64,000 bases of DNA from Kryptolebias marmoratus (Eukaryota > Chordata > Actinopteri > Cyprinodontiformes > Rivulidae), in contig NC_051434.1 in assembly GCF_001649575.2 (NCBI RefSeq), forward strand, positions 15,175,694 through 15,239,693, read 5' to 3'. Both the position numbers and the translations under genes were made by a program. Shown here one piece after another: positions 47,885 through 60,179 of this stretch (positions are counted from its first letter, which is position 1; each line of letters begins with the position of its first letter). Under the pieces are notes generated by a model. The model had not been told where the DNA came from, searched no databases, and worked only from the letters and a program-made list of their open reading frames with translations.

Positions 47885-48865
47885 AAATGAAACTGCACAT
47901 GTTGAAATATCACATGACTGTGTTGTAATAAATACAATATCAGAGTCAAAGGTTTATGGAGTTGGCGATATCAGTACACTGCTTGTTCCATTTCAGTAGG
48001 CTGTGGCACACCTTTGAGCCTTAAATGTGGAAATTCCAGAGGGAACAAAGTCTTACAGCTGTTGTTTAAATTCACATGATGTGTGTGGACAAGCATTGTC
48101 TTGTTGAAAGCCTGTACTAGGGTGCTGTCTCAGAAGGGGTAAGACATGGAGATGCATGATACCACTATGCTGTCAGAGTAAGTCATGACTGAAGGTGTTC
48201 TGAAGTCATACCCTATGGGTCCCCATACTACGATCCTAGGAATAAAACAATGTGTCTCTCCACTCATTGGCAGGATTGGTCCCCTTAGTGCTACCATGGG
48301 TACACACTATGGACATTCATGGTAATGTAGAATAGAGATTTATTGCTGAACGTGATACAACACAACTCATCACCACACCACAGGGTGTTGTAATGAATTG
48401 TATCTGTGTTTGGGTGGCATGCACAGATGTAACAGGGCTCTGTAATGCTTGACACACAATACAAACATATTATGCTGGTATGATCTGTCTTAGACAACTG
48501 GAACCTTCACAATATTTGTGGGTGCCCTCACACCCTCACATACCCATTGGTTCCAATAATGAGCCACTGTGACATCTGTACACTCCACATACCAGGCGAT
48601 TGCATGATTGAAATACCTGGCCTTATGCAAACTCACAATATAAGTCCTTTCAAACTCTCTCAAGCACTGGTGATAGCTCAACTTGTAATACCACAACTTA
48701 TGCCCTCAGGTGCCCAGTCTAGACATACTGGGTTCTGCAAATCAACTCATTTACATCTCTGGTCTGCATTCCATTGGGCACTTAACATTTTTTGGCCAGT
48801 GAGTGTCAGTAAAACTTCTTCTATCAACTGTGACAGTAGCATACTATTTGCACACTGCTGCTTCT
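47885..48865 (-). mobile_element. Tc1-like transposon relic, heavily decayed
   Basis: On the minus strand the N-terminal part reads LREFERTYIVSLHKA, then VTVAHYWNQWVCEG. This matches the helix-turn-helix start of a Tc1/mariner transposase (family pattern LTxFERGRIVGLxxAG...VxRxWxQWxxEG). Further on, FSNKSLF replaces the usual FSDESRF, so the first catalytic Asp is changed to Asn; FQQDNACPHTS keeps the second catalytic block. Stop codons and frame changes are frequent. After the coding remnant the minus strand reads gatatttcaacatgtgcagt, as in the 3' end of such fish elements. Terminal inverted repeats are not recognisable. It is non-functional. Confidence 0.8.
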
Positions 48866-50796
48866 GAATGAGCTAATTTTGTCTCAATAAATCAGTGAGG
48901 AAACCAGAATAATACAGAAATAACATTTTGCTACTCATATAAATTTAATAAGGTAAAATTACTTTTCCTTATAAAATATGTTTTATACATCTTAACATTG
49001 CTGTATAGTTTCTTTTGCTAAAGTATATGATCTGAAATAGTCTACCACCACTGTAAGTTGGTCTATTATTTGTAATCAAGCAGAGCTGTCATTTCCCAGC
49101 AGTGGTGTTATTTCTGTACGAGCAGCCAATTCCGTCTTTCACGGCAGTAGTCTTAAAATTGAGACATCTCCCCCTGAGAAGCTCAATATTTAATTTGACC
49201 AAAAGTAACTAACAAGGAGAAAACCTTAACTATCTTGTGACTTTTGAAAGTAGATCCTTAATACTTGCCCAGATTTAATGCATGAGTGTTCCTGTTGAGC
49301 ATGATGGGTGTCTGCGAACAACTATAGCGACATCAATTATTAATTCTCTACATCTAATTCAGGATCCCATCCTCTCATTTTCTTTGGGATGCACTTCTTA
49401 TGTGGTAAGAAAAGGAACTATAGGTCCTCGTTGAAATTTTTGCTCCAGATAAGTATTGTCTTCTCATATCTAAGACTTGATATTTAACCATTATAAAACA
49501 TAGCTTACCTTTAATCTAGTATTTAATCTGGATGTGAAAATCTACACTTCACACCACTGATTCAATATAGTAACATTACTTGAGGCTGTATCTTTCTCCA
49601 ATTTTTTGTCATGCTAACATTTTCTTTCTCTCAGCTCTTACTTCCTTTATAAATCCAACTTCGTTCTTCATGTTTTTTCCCTAATCGTCTGGTTAACATT
49701 GAACCTCTTCACCTACATAACACTAAAGCTAAATTTGCCACAAAAAGACCAAATGTACATAATAGCTTAAATGTGTTGGCTCATAAAAATCCCCATGCCT
49801 AATTTTAATGACAAACTTTTGTCCCTGTCTATATACAGTATGGAAATTAGAATCACAGTGGGCAGAGAAAACTATTTAAAAAAGTTTCCATTCATATTTG
49901 GTGGATGTGTTAAACAAATATGATGAAGGAGAACTTGGGGTTCTAATTGGATGTGTGCTCATGTAGGAGGACAGATTGTTATATTACCACACAGCGATCA
50001 AGTACACTGTTCCGATCATTTTGTTTCAAATTACCTGTGGCTCATCTAAAACATCCAAATTTGTCTTGAACCTGGAGTCATACGAGGCAAGAGTCCTGCA
50101 TTAATCTGGCAAGCAAAAAGCCAATTAATGGATTACTGTGAGTTTGTTGGACTGCACTGGAGAGGTAAAAAGGGAATTAGTTTATTTCTTAGTGACCTCA
50201 TGCTCCTCTATTCACCCTTTGTTTTGTGCATTACTCAGATGTGGAATTAAATGTCTGGCTTTGTGCTTGAAAACTTAACAAATATGGAAAATTGTAAAGA
50301 ACAAGGCAATAAAACTGGGAGTGCTCTGCACTTAAACTTCAAAAAGCAAGTAATTTTAAGATACTACATGTATCAGACATTTGTAATTAGGAATAAAAGA
50401 AGGAAAAATAGCCTGAAATCAACTATGTAGACATTGCATTTATCTGCAAAGTCTCAACAAAGGCTCAACAATGAGAAAGACAGCATTGAAATGTAATTAA
50501 ATCTTTAGTATCTATAATCAGTACTGTTAAAGACACAAACATAGTAGTTGTCAAATTCATAAATTGGAAAGCAAAAGTTAATTTTACAGCAATTTAAGTC
50601 TTTTTATTTTGACTAAATGGAATTACTTTTAGTCATATCTAGTCATTTTAGTTGTAGACAGTTTTGGTTTACTAAAAGAAAAATACTGAAATACTATTTA
50701 GTCAACTGAATTTTAAAGTGTAACAGTAAAACATTTTAAATTTTCTTTTTAATTTCTGAAATTAGCATTTACAACTATTTTTTTTTTTTTTTTTTT
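48866..50796. other. Unassigned AT-rich sequence
   Basis: Nothing recognisable; a T homopolymer precedes the next repeat. Confidence 0.45.
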
Positions 50797-50968
50797 TACC
50801 ATCTTGATCCTGTTCTGGGTCGCAGGTAGCTGTTGCCCATTACCAGCAGTCATTGGGAGAGGCAGGTCACCAGTCAACCACAAGGTCACATAGAATGAGC
50901 CTAACTTCTCACTCATACCTAGTGATGACTCAGCCTAACCTAGTACCTGGAGAAAACCCACACACCAA
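50797..50968 (-). repeat. SINE-like teleost repeat, partial
   Basis: Plus-strand blocks are gttctgggtcgcaggtagct, cattaccagcagtcattg, agaggcaggtcaccagtcaa and tggagaaaacccacacacc. It follows a T-rich run, so the usual catccatcc end is lost. Confidence 0.65.
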
Positions 50969-51415
50969 GTTTTAATATCTGTTCATCTGTCATAAAATAA
51001 TATTTTGGTTTCCATGCTGTGGTATAATCAGTGACAGCACAGCAGAACAGTGGTTAGCAGTCACCCTTAAGTGTTCCTTGATGAAGGACCTAAATCCTTC
51101 TGCAGCCCCTCTAAAGAGAAAGGGCAACAGTAACTATTCAAATCAGTGTTCAGTAACAATATAAAATAAGTTGCAGGTACTCACTCATTGCTGAACTGCT
51201 TTTAAGATTTTTTGCTGCCACTTGTCTCTTCCACCCTCACTCCTTTTTCTGCTAGGACTGTCTTCGGTGTATCACGATTGGCTCTGCCACTTATCTTCTT
51301 ACCAAAAAAGAAGTCACTTCCAGCCTCCACTTGGGAGTCATTTCAAATTTGGTTCCTCCAACCAAACACTGCCTGTCAGCTAACCCATTAGGTTATTTTC
51401 CATTTGTGAAAGAAT
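50969..51415. other. Unassigned; probably includes the 5' non-coding part of the Tc1-like element
   Basis: The last 150 bases may belong to the Tc1-like element that follows, but I cannot place its outer end or an inverted repeat. The rest is unassigned. Confidence 0.35.
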
Positions 51416-52850
51416 AGGTTGCTCCCAGGAGCTCAGTGAATTCCAGTGAGGTACCATGATAGGATGCCACCTGTGCAATAATTCTAGTCATGAAATGTCC
51501 TCATTACTATTAGGGTTTGGGTTTATCTTGTGTTTTTGTTTCTTTTCTTGTCTTCATGTTTTGTCTTGTCTTTGTGCCTCAGCCATCATTCACTTATCCT
51601 CAGTCAGCTCTTGTTTACCTGCCACGCCCATCTCCACCTGCTCTCATGATTTTCACTCACCTGTGCCCACTTCCCCTGATTGCCCTCTGCTGTTTAAAAC
51701 CCGGTCATCTCCTCCATTCACTTGCTGGTTCATTGTTTTATTAGTGTTTGCCCAGTCGTGTCTTGTTGCTACCTTGTTTCTGGATTTTGTTATGTTTAGT
51801 TTTTGCTGCCACATCAGCTTTTGTTTTGATCATCTTTTATTTTAATAAATTAGTTTCCTTTTTGAATGATGAGTCTGCGCTCTGGGTTCGCCTCCTTTTC
51901 TCCACACCATGACAATTACTAATTACTCCGTAGTCAACCGTTAGTGGTATTATAACAAAGTGGTAGTAATTTGGAGTGACAGCAACTCTGCATTGAAGTG
52001 GTAGGCTACGTAAAATCACAGAGCAGGCTCAGCGAATGCTAAGGTGCATAGTGCACAAAGGTCGCCAACAATCTGCTGAGCCAATAGCTACACACCTCCA
52101 AATTTCATGTGGCTTTCAGATTAGCTCAAGAACAGTGTGTAGAGAGATACATGGGATGGATTTCCATAGCCTAATAGCTACATCCAAGCCTTGACATCAC
52201 CAAGTGTAATGCAAAGCGTCGGATGAAGTGGTAAAGCATGCTGCCACTGAACTCTAGAGAAGTGATCTCTGGAGTGACAAATCACACTTCTCTGTCTAGA
52301 AATCCAATGAACGCGTATGGGTTTAATGGTTGCCAGGAGAAGAAGTACTTGTCTGACTGCATTGTGCCAACTGTAAAGTTTGGTGTAAGAGGGATTATGA
52401 TGTGAGGTTGTTTTTTAGTAGTTGGACTTGGCCTCTTAGTTTCAATGAAAGGAACTTTTAACGCTTCAGCATATTAAGAGGTCTTTAGACAATTTCATGC
52501 TCCTTGCTTTGTGGGAATAGTTTGGGGATGGCCCCTGCCTGTTCCAACATGACTGTGCACCAGTGCACAAAGCAAGGTCCATAAAGACATGGATGATCAA
52601 GTTTGGTGTGGAGGAACTTGACTAGCCTGCACAGAGTCCTGACCTGATAGAACACCTTCGGGATGATTTAGAGCTGAGATAGTGATAAAGGCCTTCTCGT
52701 CCAACATCTGACTGTCTGACTTCACAATTGTTCTTCAGGAAGAATGGTCAGAAATTCCTTTAAACACACTTCTAAACCTTGTGGAAAGCCTACCAGAAGA
52801 GATGGAGCTGTTAGAGGTGCAAAGGGTGAGCCAACATAATATTAAAAAAA
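51416..52850 (+). mobile_element. Tc1-like transposon relic, interrupted by a solo LTR
   Basis: The plus strand carries a diverged copy of a very common fish Tc1-like transposase. The N-terminal piece MIGCHLCNNSSHEMSSL is at 51456-51507, then the LTR, then coding resumes after 51914 with STVSGIITKW. The catalytic triad region is readable: WSDKSHF at 52270-52290 (first Asp kept, following Glu changed to Lys), FQHDCAPVHKA at about 52542-52574 (second Asp), and SPDLIEHLRDDLE at about 52636-52675, where two residues (usually NP) are lost but the catalytic Glu remains. Stop codons and small indels scatter through it, so it is dead. The match ends near ggtgagccaacataatatta (52826-52845). Confidence 0.9.
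51508..51914 (+). mobile_element. Solo LTR, 407 bp, nested in the Tc1-like relic; target duplication ATTAC
   Basis: Starts TATTAGGG (a decayed TG start) and ends CATGACA. ATTAC is at 51503-51507 and again at 51915-51919. It has a TATA-like tttaaaa at 51693-51699 and AATAAA at 51844-51849, about 65 bases from the end, in plus orientation. It is the same family as 45986-46384, inverted relative to it. It splits the transposase coding sequence near its N-terminus: removing it and one ATTAC restores the local Tc1 order. A 129-codon open frame at 51456-51845 is a chance fusion of transposase and LTR. Confidence 0.88.
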
Positions 52851-54884
52851 TGGGCTTTGCAGCTTGCCTTTTAGCATACATATTTCAAATCACACGTTCA
52901 AACAACAAAGATGATGGAGGAAAATGGTTTAATCAATAACACACTTTTATTTTGTAAGATTTTGTGGTTGTCTAGTTACTGTCATTATTTACCGCAAAAA
53001 AAGGCACAACTTTAATTGTTTATCTTGTCATGGTACCCTCATTTTTCATAATAACAGCCTCATCCAGAAATTGCAGCATCAGGAGTGCTGTAATGGCTGG
53101 CTTTTAGTTTAAATCAAATTGTTTTACTCTCTTTTTTTATTAGAAGGAAGGCTTTAAAGGATTTGTTAGAATTCTGAAATTCACTGGCTGTCTTTAGTTC
53201 AGAATTTAAAAAAAACAAACAAAAAAACAATCAAAAAATGATGTCATAAAATTGAGGATTCGAATAACTTTTAGAAAAGTAAAACTTTGGGAATGTTTTC
53301 CTGTTGCATTGTCCAGTTTGGGCCAAGCTTCAGCTGTCGGACAGATTCCTGCATCATTAAACATAGTATCAATTACATTGCAATTTTAGTGCATTATTAT
53401 ACAATTATTCTCCTAAACAGAGCAGTGATTATCTTTATTTTATTTAATTTTCCCAAAATTGCTCAAGGCACTTTGTACTTTCAGGACTTTCTTTTACATC
53501 GTGCTTTTCTTCTTTTTAAATAGCAAGATAAGTGTTTTCACTTTTAAAAGTGATCTAAACAACCCCAGAAACGTTTAATAAAATTAAAGGTTGTTGATAT
53601 CTGCAAAGCCCTTTAGACACAGGATGTACTAAGAATGGGTATATTGATTCTGATATAACATTTACTAGTACAAGCATTTGTTATACTTCTATTAAAGAAA
53701 ACTCTTATGAGATGGGAGGAAGCTTGTTGTTTGTTCACAGTGTATTGCTTGCACAAAACTAACAAAGGAAGGGTTCTGTTGGCTGTGCTGTGCAGAGAAA
53801 GCAATATTATTTTGTTTCTTTATGCCACATGGGTCAATAGTACTTTAGTCATAGACACTTAAGCTTGCACCATGTAAGACCATCCATTATCTTCACATTT
53901 AACCATGAAATTAAAGCTCACCAGGAGGCAACAGTTTGGTACAAGTCAGGAGGCCTATACTCTGTGGTTTTGCTTTTCCACCCTTATCATTAGTTCCATA
54001 GTTCCTCAGTGAGAGGCTTTGGAAAAGAAAAAAAGATTAATTGTAAATGAATGTTTTAGATAAATGTCAAAATAATAATTTTTATCTTTGAAAGATGCAA
54101 AACCTCAGGTTTAATAAAATGTTTAAATGCTGCTTTTAACAAGGGTAAACATTTACTTGTTTTCTTTTAGAATATTTTCAACTGACTTTTACGACTTACG
54201 ACTGCTTTGTCTTATGCACAGTCAAACATAAAAAAAAGAAAAACATCCTCATCCTTCTCACTTACTCTGACTGACAATTGTCTGTTCTCTCCAAACCCCT
54301 GCTGATGTCATTTGCAGGTTTGTGTGCCTACGCAGTTCCAATGTTTGCCTGAAACAAGAACTGAGAAAGGAGTCGAGAGCAAACAACAATACAGCAACAA
54401 CTCTATGTACTCAGGACATGACTCCAGAATTTAACTGAGGCCTTGGCAACACAACGCAGGTCAAAGATAGAAGCACTAATCTGTATTCCACCAGAGTTCC
54501 CCGTCTGAAAGATTTCAGTGGTACTTTGAGCTTAGTCTAATTTATTTGGTATGATCTTATTACTGGCTTAACCAAAAGAATATTGAACATGTCAACACGA
54601 CAGTCAAAATTGTAACTTTATGAAGGCCAGTTTGGAATACATACCTTAAGTCTAAAGAAATGTGCCAAAGGTAAACAAATCTCAAATATACAGTGACAGC
54701 AATGCATCCCTGACTTCTCCAATGTGAAGTCAGAGACTGATAAGGTCATTCAGAAGACAATTACTTCTACATGATACTGTTGCTAGAGGTGGCTCAACAA
54801 GTTATTAAATTGTGGTTTGCAGCTAGTTTTTTATACACTGCTATTGCATTTTGTCTTAGTTGTTTTGTTAAATAAATATCCAAC
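52851..54884. other. Unassigned AT-rich sequence
   Basis: Nothing recognisable; short frames without motifs. Confidence 0.45.
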
Positions 54885-55270
54885 TGTCAGGGTATACTGG
54901 CGGGGATGTAATGCAGACCAAAACTCTTGAGCCAGATAGGTGAAGGTAAATAAATAACCTTTATTTTAACAAATAATGAAGCAAATACCTGCAAATACAG
55001 GAAATGTGGAAAAAAAATCCCAAACACAAAACAAGAATGGTGTATGAAAAGAGTAACAAATAAGTTTTCCCTAAAATGGAGATACATGAGAAAAGCAAAG
55101 AGGACTTGACAACTAAAAAGCAGGGGCTACAGTTGTTGACAGATGCAATGAGTTCCTGGAGTAGGTGTTGTAATTAATAAACTGAAACATGGTGCGTAGG
55201 GAGCAGAGAGCTAGAGCAACTGTGAAAAAGAGGCACTGACACAAGGCATCAAACCCAAGTAAAAATCACT
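54885..55270 (-). mobile_element. Possible LTR end, far boundary not found
   Basis: It starts tgtcagggtatactggcggg, followed by gcagaccaaaactcttgagc and a run aataacctttattttaac, the reverse of an AATAAA placed about 70 bases from an LTR 3' end. This is the same layout as the LTRs elsewhere in the window. I cannot find the matching TG end or a target duplication of ccaac, so its length and status are open. Confidence 0.35.
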
Positions 55271-55309
55271 TAAGCAAGTGAATAAATAAAACATAAACGG
55301 TCATTCTGG

Positions 55310-55420
55310 ATTGTGTTGAATTAAAAAGTTAACTAAATACAGATGTACATCCAATAATTACTTTCTGAGAGTTTAATCAAAATCTGTCCAGTGGTTCATC
55401 AAATATTTTTGATAAAAGAC
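55310..55420 (-). repeat. Local repeat family 'R', short reverse fragment
   Basis: Contains cagatgtacatccaataatt, ctttctgagagtttaatcaa and aatctgtccagtggttcatc, the reverse of the unit's first 100 bases. Confidence 0.6.
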
Positions 55421-56664
55421 TAATATTTGACAAAATCTTTGTGTGAAGATGTAATCTTTTTTTTATGTAAAAAAAATCTGTAATTGGTAGAGTTGTAGTC
55501 TGGTATAATCATCAAAATGAGTGAGATTTGTATGTGTATTGTTTTTTTATCAAATACGATACAAAACATCAAAAGTTAAATCTACAGTAAGACTCTCCTC
55601 AAGACATAATAAAATATTTAATCTGTAATGTATAATTAATTCATGTCTAAATACATTCTTGCCTTGCACAACCCTGTAGAAACTCTTTTGGTGTTTTGTC
55701 TAGACAATTTTTCTCAAGTTCTGACTTTACTCCTGTCTGAATATTTGGCATTGTTCCATTCAATAAAAAGCTGATTGCCGAACCTTTGCTTGGAATCTTT
55801 TCAGTAAGCTGTCAAGACTTTGATGTCTTGAGGTTAAAGCTTTAATCTGGTTAAAATTCTACATTGGTAGATGGTGTTTACTTGAAAAAAAAAACATGAA
55901 GTGAATAATATAAAAGAGTAAAAAACAAACTTAAGGCTTCATTGCATCATCGGTCTGTGCCAAGAATGCTTGTCCTTCTAGACGTATATTGTCACATTTG
56001 GGGGAAAAAAGTGTGTTCCTTAAGAAAAACCTCTTTCCAATTATTCTTCTTTGTGTTTCTTGATTGCTTCTCGTTCCTCTTGTCAGCAGTGTACAACTGG
56101 AAGCCTATCCTGAGGCTCTCGGCACAGGCCAGGCTGATTCGACGTAATGAGACTTGTTTTTCATACTGCGTGACCCAGTAAACAAAATCAAACATTTATG
56201 AGAGCTTTATGGAAGACATCAGAACATCTTTCAATGGGTGCAGTTTTTTCTCTTGTTAGAAGATTAGACCTTCTCGTGCTCTCTGGATACTCAGCTGGAA
56301 GTGATGCAACCTGTCGCCCTGGCTAACAACATACTTTTGAACTTTTTACCCTCTTTATGTCTCTTCTTTTTTGTGTTGTCTCCCTGTTTTCTACGTCAAG
56401 TCACAGTAACCCCTCATTTTTCTTCCCGGGTTTTCTTGTTTTGCATTTCTTCCATGGCTCTTATGTGACGTACAACTGAACAATTAAAGTATGTCCCGCA
56501 ATGCCGGACATATCAGATTTAAGCAATGAATATTGTTGAAATGATACTTCCATGTGACATGAACTACCTTTTAATTAATAAGTCATATCAGGAACCTCCC
56601 TTAAACTAAAGATTTGCCTCTTGCCAAACAAAATTTGGAAATAATGTTTGTCTAAAAATGTGTA
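55421..56664. other. Unassigned sequence
   Basis: Nothing recognisable; frames around 55942-56195 on both strands lack motifs and splice support. Confidence 0.45.
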
Positions 56665-57235
56665 AATTTAAATGTTGTAGCATTAGCAAAATAGGTTGTA
56701 AACCAGTGCATAGATTTTAATGAATGTTTCAGAAAGTAATCACTGGATAAACAACTACAAGTAATTACCTTTTGGAGTGAATCCTGTTCTGGATGGCCAC
56801 AGCTAAGCAAACCCAATTTGCCTATTAGCAGAATATCTAGTGAACCACTAGACAGATTTTAATGAAATGCTTAGAAAATAATATTTGTTTGTACATCTGA
56901 AACTTTTTAACATTTGGAGTCAACCCAATTTATGAAAGGCACCACAGGAAAACAATATTAACCAACATAAAAATGGCTTTAACTCAGTTTTATAGATATT
57001 AAGTTAAATTTAGTGTGGTAGTAGCTGGGAGTCACATCAACACACAATCTGCAAGCTAACAACTCACAGGTCTCACAATATCACATGAGATAATGCACAA
57101 AGTCATTTACAAGATTTGACCAAAACAGCTATAACTCCATCCCTTGTGAGCATAAGATGAAATAAACTCTGGCATGAAAGATGGCAGGTGATATGCATTC
57201 CTTCAATGGATGCTAGGCCTTTATTTATTTATTTA
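56665..57235 (+). repeat. Local repeat family 'R', two consecutive units
   Basis: The first, shorter unit has gattttaatgaatgtttcag and ctggatggccacagc. The second begins at tttgcctattagcagaatat and runs through gattttaatgaaatgcttag, ggagtcaacccaatt, gtggtagtagctgggagtca, accaaaacagctataactcc and ends tgctaggcctttatttattt. The 3' block is present only after the second unit. Confidence 0.7.
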
Positions 57236-58084
57236 TTCAAGTATTGGCACAGCTCCTCTGAGTCCAGCCTGCCGCAATCCATGTGTCTCATCTGGGCCAA
57301 AGTTGATACAGAGCCATCAATTCCATTAAGCGTTGGCCTGATCCACAAAACTAAAAGTCCCCTTTAGAACAGGTCTCTGAACCTGATAAGGGCTGGCAAG
57401 GAAAGAGAGTGACTTGTAATTCATGACATGTCATCGTCTCAAAGTTTGTCTGCCCACATTCTCCCTGTAGATAACTCCAGACAGTTCTACTTTGTGACTT
57501 AATTACTCTCCGAGGTGAGTTTGAGATAAAGTCATCTTTTACGGGAGGGGTGGTGGTGGGGGGATTTAGTTTGTCCCAGACAAAAAGCACAAAAAATATG
57601 AGCTGTGTGCAAATATTGAATGTGCCTATTGATTTCTGTAAACTAGTGTGATAAAAACAAGCCCACCACCCCTCATCACCACACACAAACACCCACACAC
57701 AACCCTACACATTCTCTGTTATTTCCTTTAACGGTTCATTGCTTTTATAAACCTTTTTAAAATGGTGCCAATTTTCTTCCAGTTGTATATAAGTAGCTGT
57801 CTTAATTAGTTAATGTTTATTCATTTATTTTTATTATAAATATTATTTTTATTAGTATGCAGGCATGTTGGTTTGAATGACTTTTATACAAAGAAAAAAA
57901 AAACAAACAAAAAGAAAAAAAAAGGAATTCAAGTGATGTTTGTCACTGGAGCAAATCAGTTTTTCAAGTTAGGTATAATTTGGATTAATTAAAGCTCACT
58001 CTAGAGACTCTATAAAGATGACTAATGCATTGTGTAGAGGAGCCCTTTAAGTGTCAAATGTGTCTTTATACCTAATTATCTTCA
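57236..58084. other. Unassigned; complex stretch at about 57240-57520
   Basis: A minus-strand frame at 57351-57698 (115 codons) has no recognisable domain. The first 280 bases are low in simple repeats and might be conserved. A- and AT-rich sequence fills the rest. Confidence 0.4.
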
Positions 58085-58715
58085 CAAGAAAATCAGGCAA
58101 TCATGTAATTGCTAATTACTCTGAGAAGGTAATTAGTGGCTATACATCTACAACTGATTACCCTTTGGAGTCAAGCTTATTCAAGATGGCCACCGCAGTT
58201 AATCATACAAACATAAAAATAGCTATACCTCAGTAAGTTGTAAAGATGTTGAGACCAAATCTAGTGTATTAGTAGCTGAGAGTTATCCCCAATTTATAAT
58301 CTGAACGCTTACTGATCAGACACAATCTTTGTTTAAAAGAATTTGGCATTACCTGTTGGAGTCAACCCTGTTTGCCTGTTAGCAAAATTAACCACTAACC
58401 ATTAACCACTGGGAAGATTTTGATACAATTTTCAAAAAGTAATCACTGGATGTACATGAACAATTGATAAGCCTTTGGAGTCAACCTAATTCAAGATGGA
58501 CACCTCGCCTATTCAGCATTAGCAAACATACCAAATAACTATAGCACTCTCAAATATACAAATATTGAGCTAATATTTGGTTTGATAGTAGCTGAAAATC
58601 ATCCCAATCACACACTCTGATCCTTAATGATCATTTAACATCTTTGTTAAAAACTTTGGCAGGCAAGCAGCGGTATTTTCCTTCAACGTATGCTGGGTCA
58701 TTTATTTTATTGCTT
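58085..58715 (+). repeat. Local repeat family 'R', two consecutive units
   Basis: The first unit has tacatctacaactgattacc, ggagtcaagcttattcaaga, tagtagctgagagttatccc. The link ggagtcaaccctgtttgcct leads to the second unit with gttagcaaaattaacc, cactggatgtacatgaac, ggagtcaacctaattcaaga and tagtagctgaaaatcatccc. It ends gtatgctgggtcatttattt. Orientation is the same for both. Confidence 0.7.
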
Positions 58716-59409
58716 TGAGCAAGACAATAGCAGCACACTAATGTTCTAGGGAAAAATAAAAAAAATGGATTTGCAACCAGGGTGTCCCTCACCACAACTA
58801 CCCCCCCCGGAAAGAAAAAACAAAACAAAACAAAAAATAAATAAATAAATAAAATAAAGCAAACAGAACAAACAAACTGGTAAAGAAATCAATTGATTGG
58901 TTACCACAGGTATGTGTTAATGTATCAGCAGACACTGCTTTAGCATGTTTGAACTCAAGAAAAATAAATCCAACTTAGATTGGTGCAGTTGGAAAAGTAC
59001 TGCATGATAATGCATGTAAGGTTTTCTTTTTCTATTAAATTTAATCTTCATAGGGTCATTATTGCCTTTCACCACATTCAGCCAATAGAAATAGGGACAT
59101 GTTCCTTAGAAAAGTTATGCAGACAACTTTGAAATCAAATTATAACTCAGGTCAAAGACATTCATCCACTGGGCCTTATGAATGGCTTTATGAAACTTAG
59201 CAGCTCAACAGTGGAACTGCCTATTTTTTGGCTGTTATGAATTCACCATTTTTGTTAGAAAATTATATCTGTAAAATACGTAGGAACAGTTGTTTTTTTT
59301 TTAAGCCTTTCATACATGTGCATTATCCCCTAATAATCAAAATGACTGCACTGCACAGAGCTTTAGTTGATACAAATTTGAGTTCACAACAAGGGTGCAG
59401 TTTAAACTC
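58716..59409. other. Unassigned AT-rich sequence
   Basis: Nothing recognisable beyond a C8 run near 58801 and an aaat-unit run at 58837-58856. Confidence 0.5.
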
Positions 59410-59575
59410 AGCTGAGGTCTTCCTGTGTGGAGTTTGTATGTTTCCTCACATAGTCTAAAAACAGGCATGTTAGGTTCCTTATTTCAAACTAACCTAAGAA
59501 GCTGTGACACTTTACGTCTCACTTATTGAATGTCCTTAACTCTTTTCCAACCCTGAAGTAAGTAAGAGTGAGTGA
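59410..59575 (+). repeat. SINE-like teleost repeat, diverged
   Basis: The order tcctgtgtggagtttgtatg, tttcctcacatagtctaaaa, acaggcatgttaggttcc fits the inner part of the family in sense orientation. The 3' half is poorly conserved. Confidence 0.6.
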
Positions 59576-60042
59576 GTTAAACCTAAACAACTCTTGATAG
59601 CATCAGAGTGTCGCTTTCTGTGACAACAGCCCCCTTTCATTGTGAAGCTTTATTTTGGAGAATCTTAATGTTTATACTTTTTGCTCTTTTAAGAATTTCT
59701 AGCATGTGGAACAAGACCAGTGAATATAAAGGTTTTATTTGGAGCAACAATGCTTCAAACAATATATAACAACTAAAAATACTTTTTAAAAAACACTCCT
59801 CTAAACACCAAAGACTAACTGATAAAACTGTCTATTTTATGCTTTGCAAAATAAAAGCTTTTCTGTACTGGAAAGCTGCAGTCCAAATAAAGGAATATTA
59901 GCTGCACCAGTACAACCACAGAAACGTCTTTAGAGAGGAAACTGCAATTGTGTAACTTCAGCTTCAAGGCTGACCTTCAGGCTCCATATGCATGAGTGGA
60001 AAAATGGTTGCAAGTGGATGTAGACCACAATGTTCTAGTAAA

Positions 60043-60044
<2 letters not shown>
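59576..60044. other. Unassigned sequence
   Basis: Nothing recognisable. Confidence 0.5.

Positions 60045-60087
<43 letters not shown>
60045..60087. repeat. (TA)n microsatellite, 43 bp
   Basis: Uninterrupted TA run about 90 bases before a two-unit copy of repeat family 'R'. Confidence 0.97.
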
Positions 60088-60090
<3 letters not shown>

Positions 60091-60179
60091 ATATGTTAAT
60101 TGCATAAACTTGTGTACAGATTGGACAACATGTAATAGTGTACTTTTTTTTCTTTTTTGTTAAAAAGTGAAGGTGTTCA

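Noticed and set aside
51040..51115. Possible SINE head (gtggttagcag)
   Set aside because: It resembles an A-box region, but no B box or body follows, so it was not called.
51456..51845. 129-codon plus-strand frame as a membrane protein
   Set aside because: The hydrophobic look comes from T-rich LTR sequence; its first codons are the Tc1 transposase N-terminus.
57351..57698. Minus-strand frame of 115 codons
   Set aside because: No domain or splice support; Pro/Thr-rich part comes from a G-rich patch on the plus strand.
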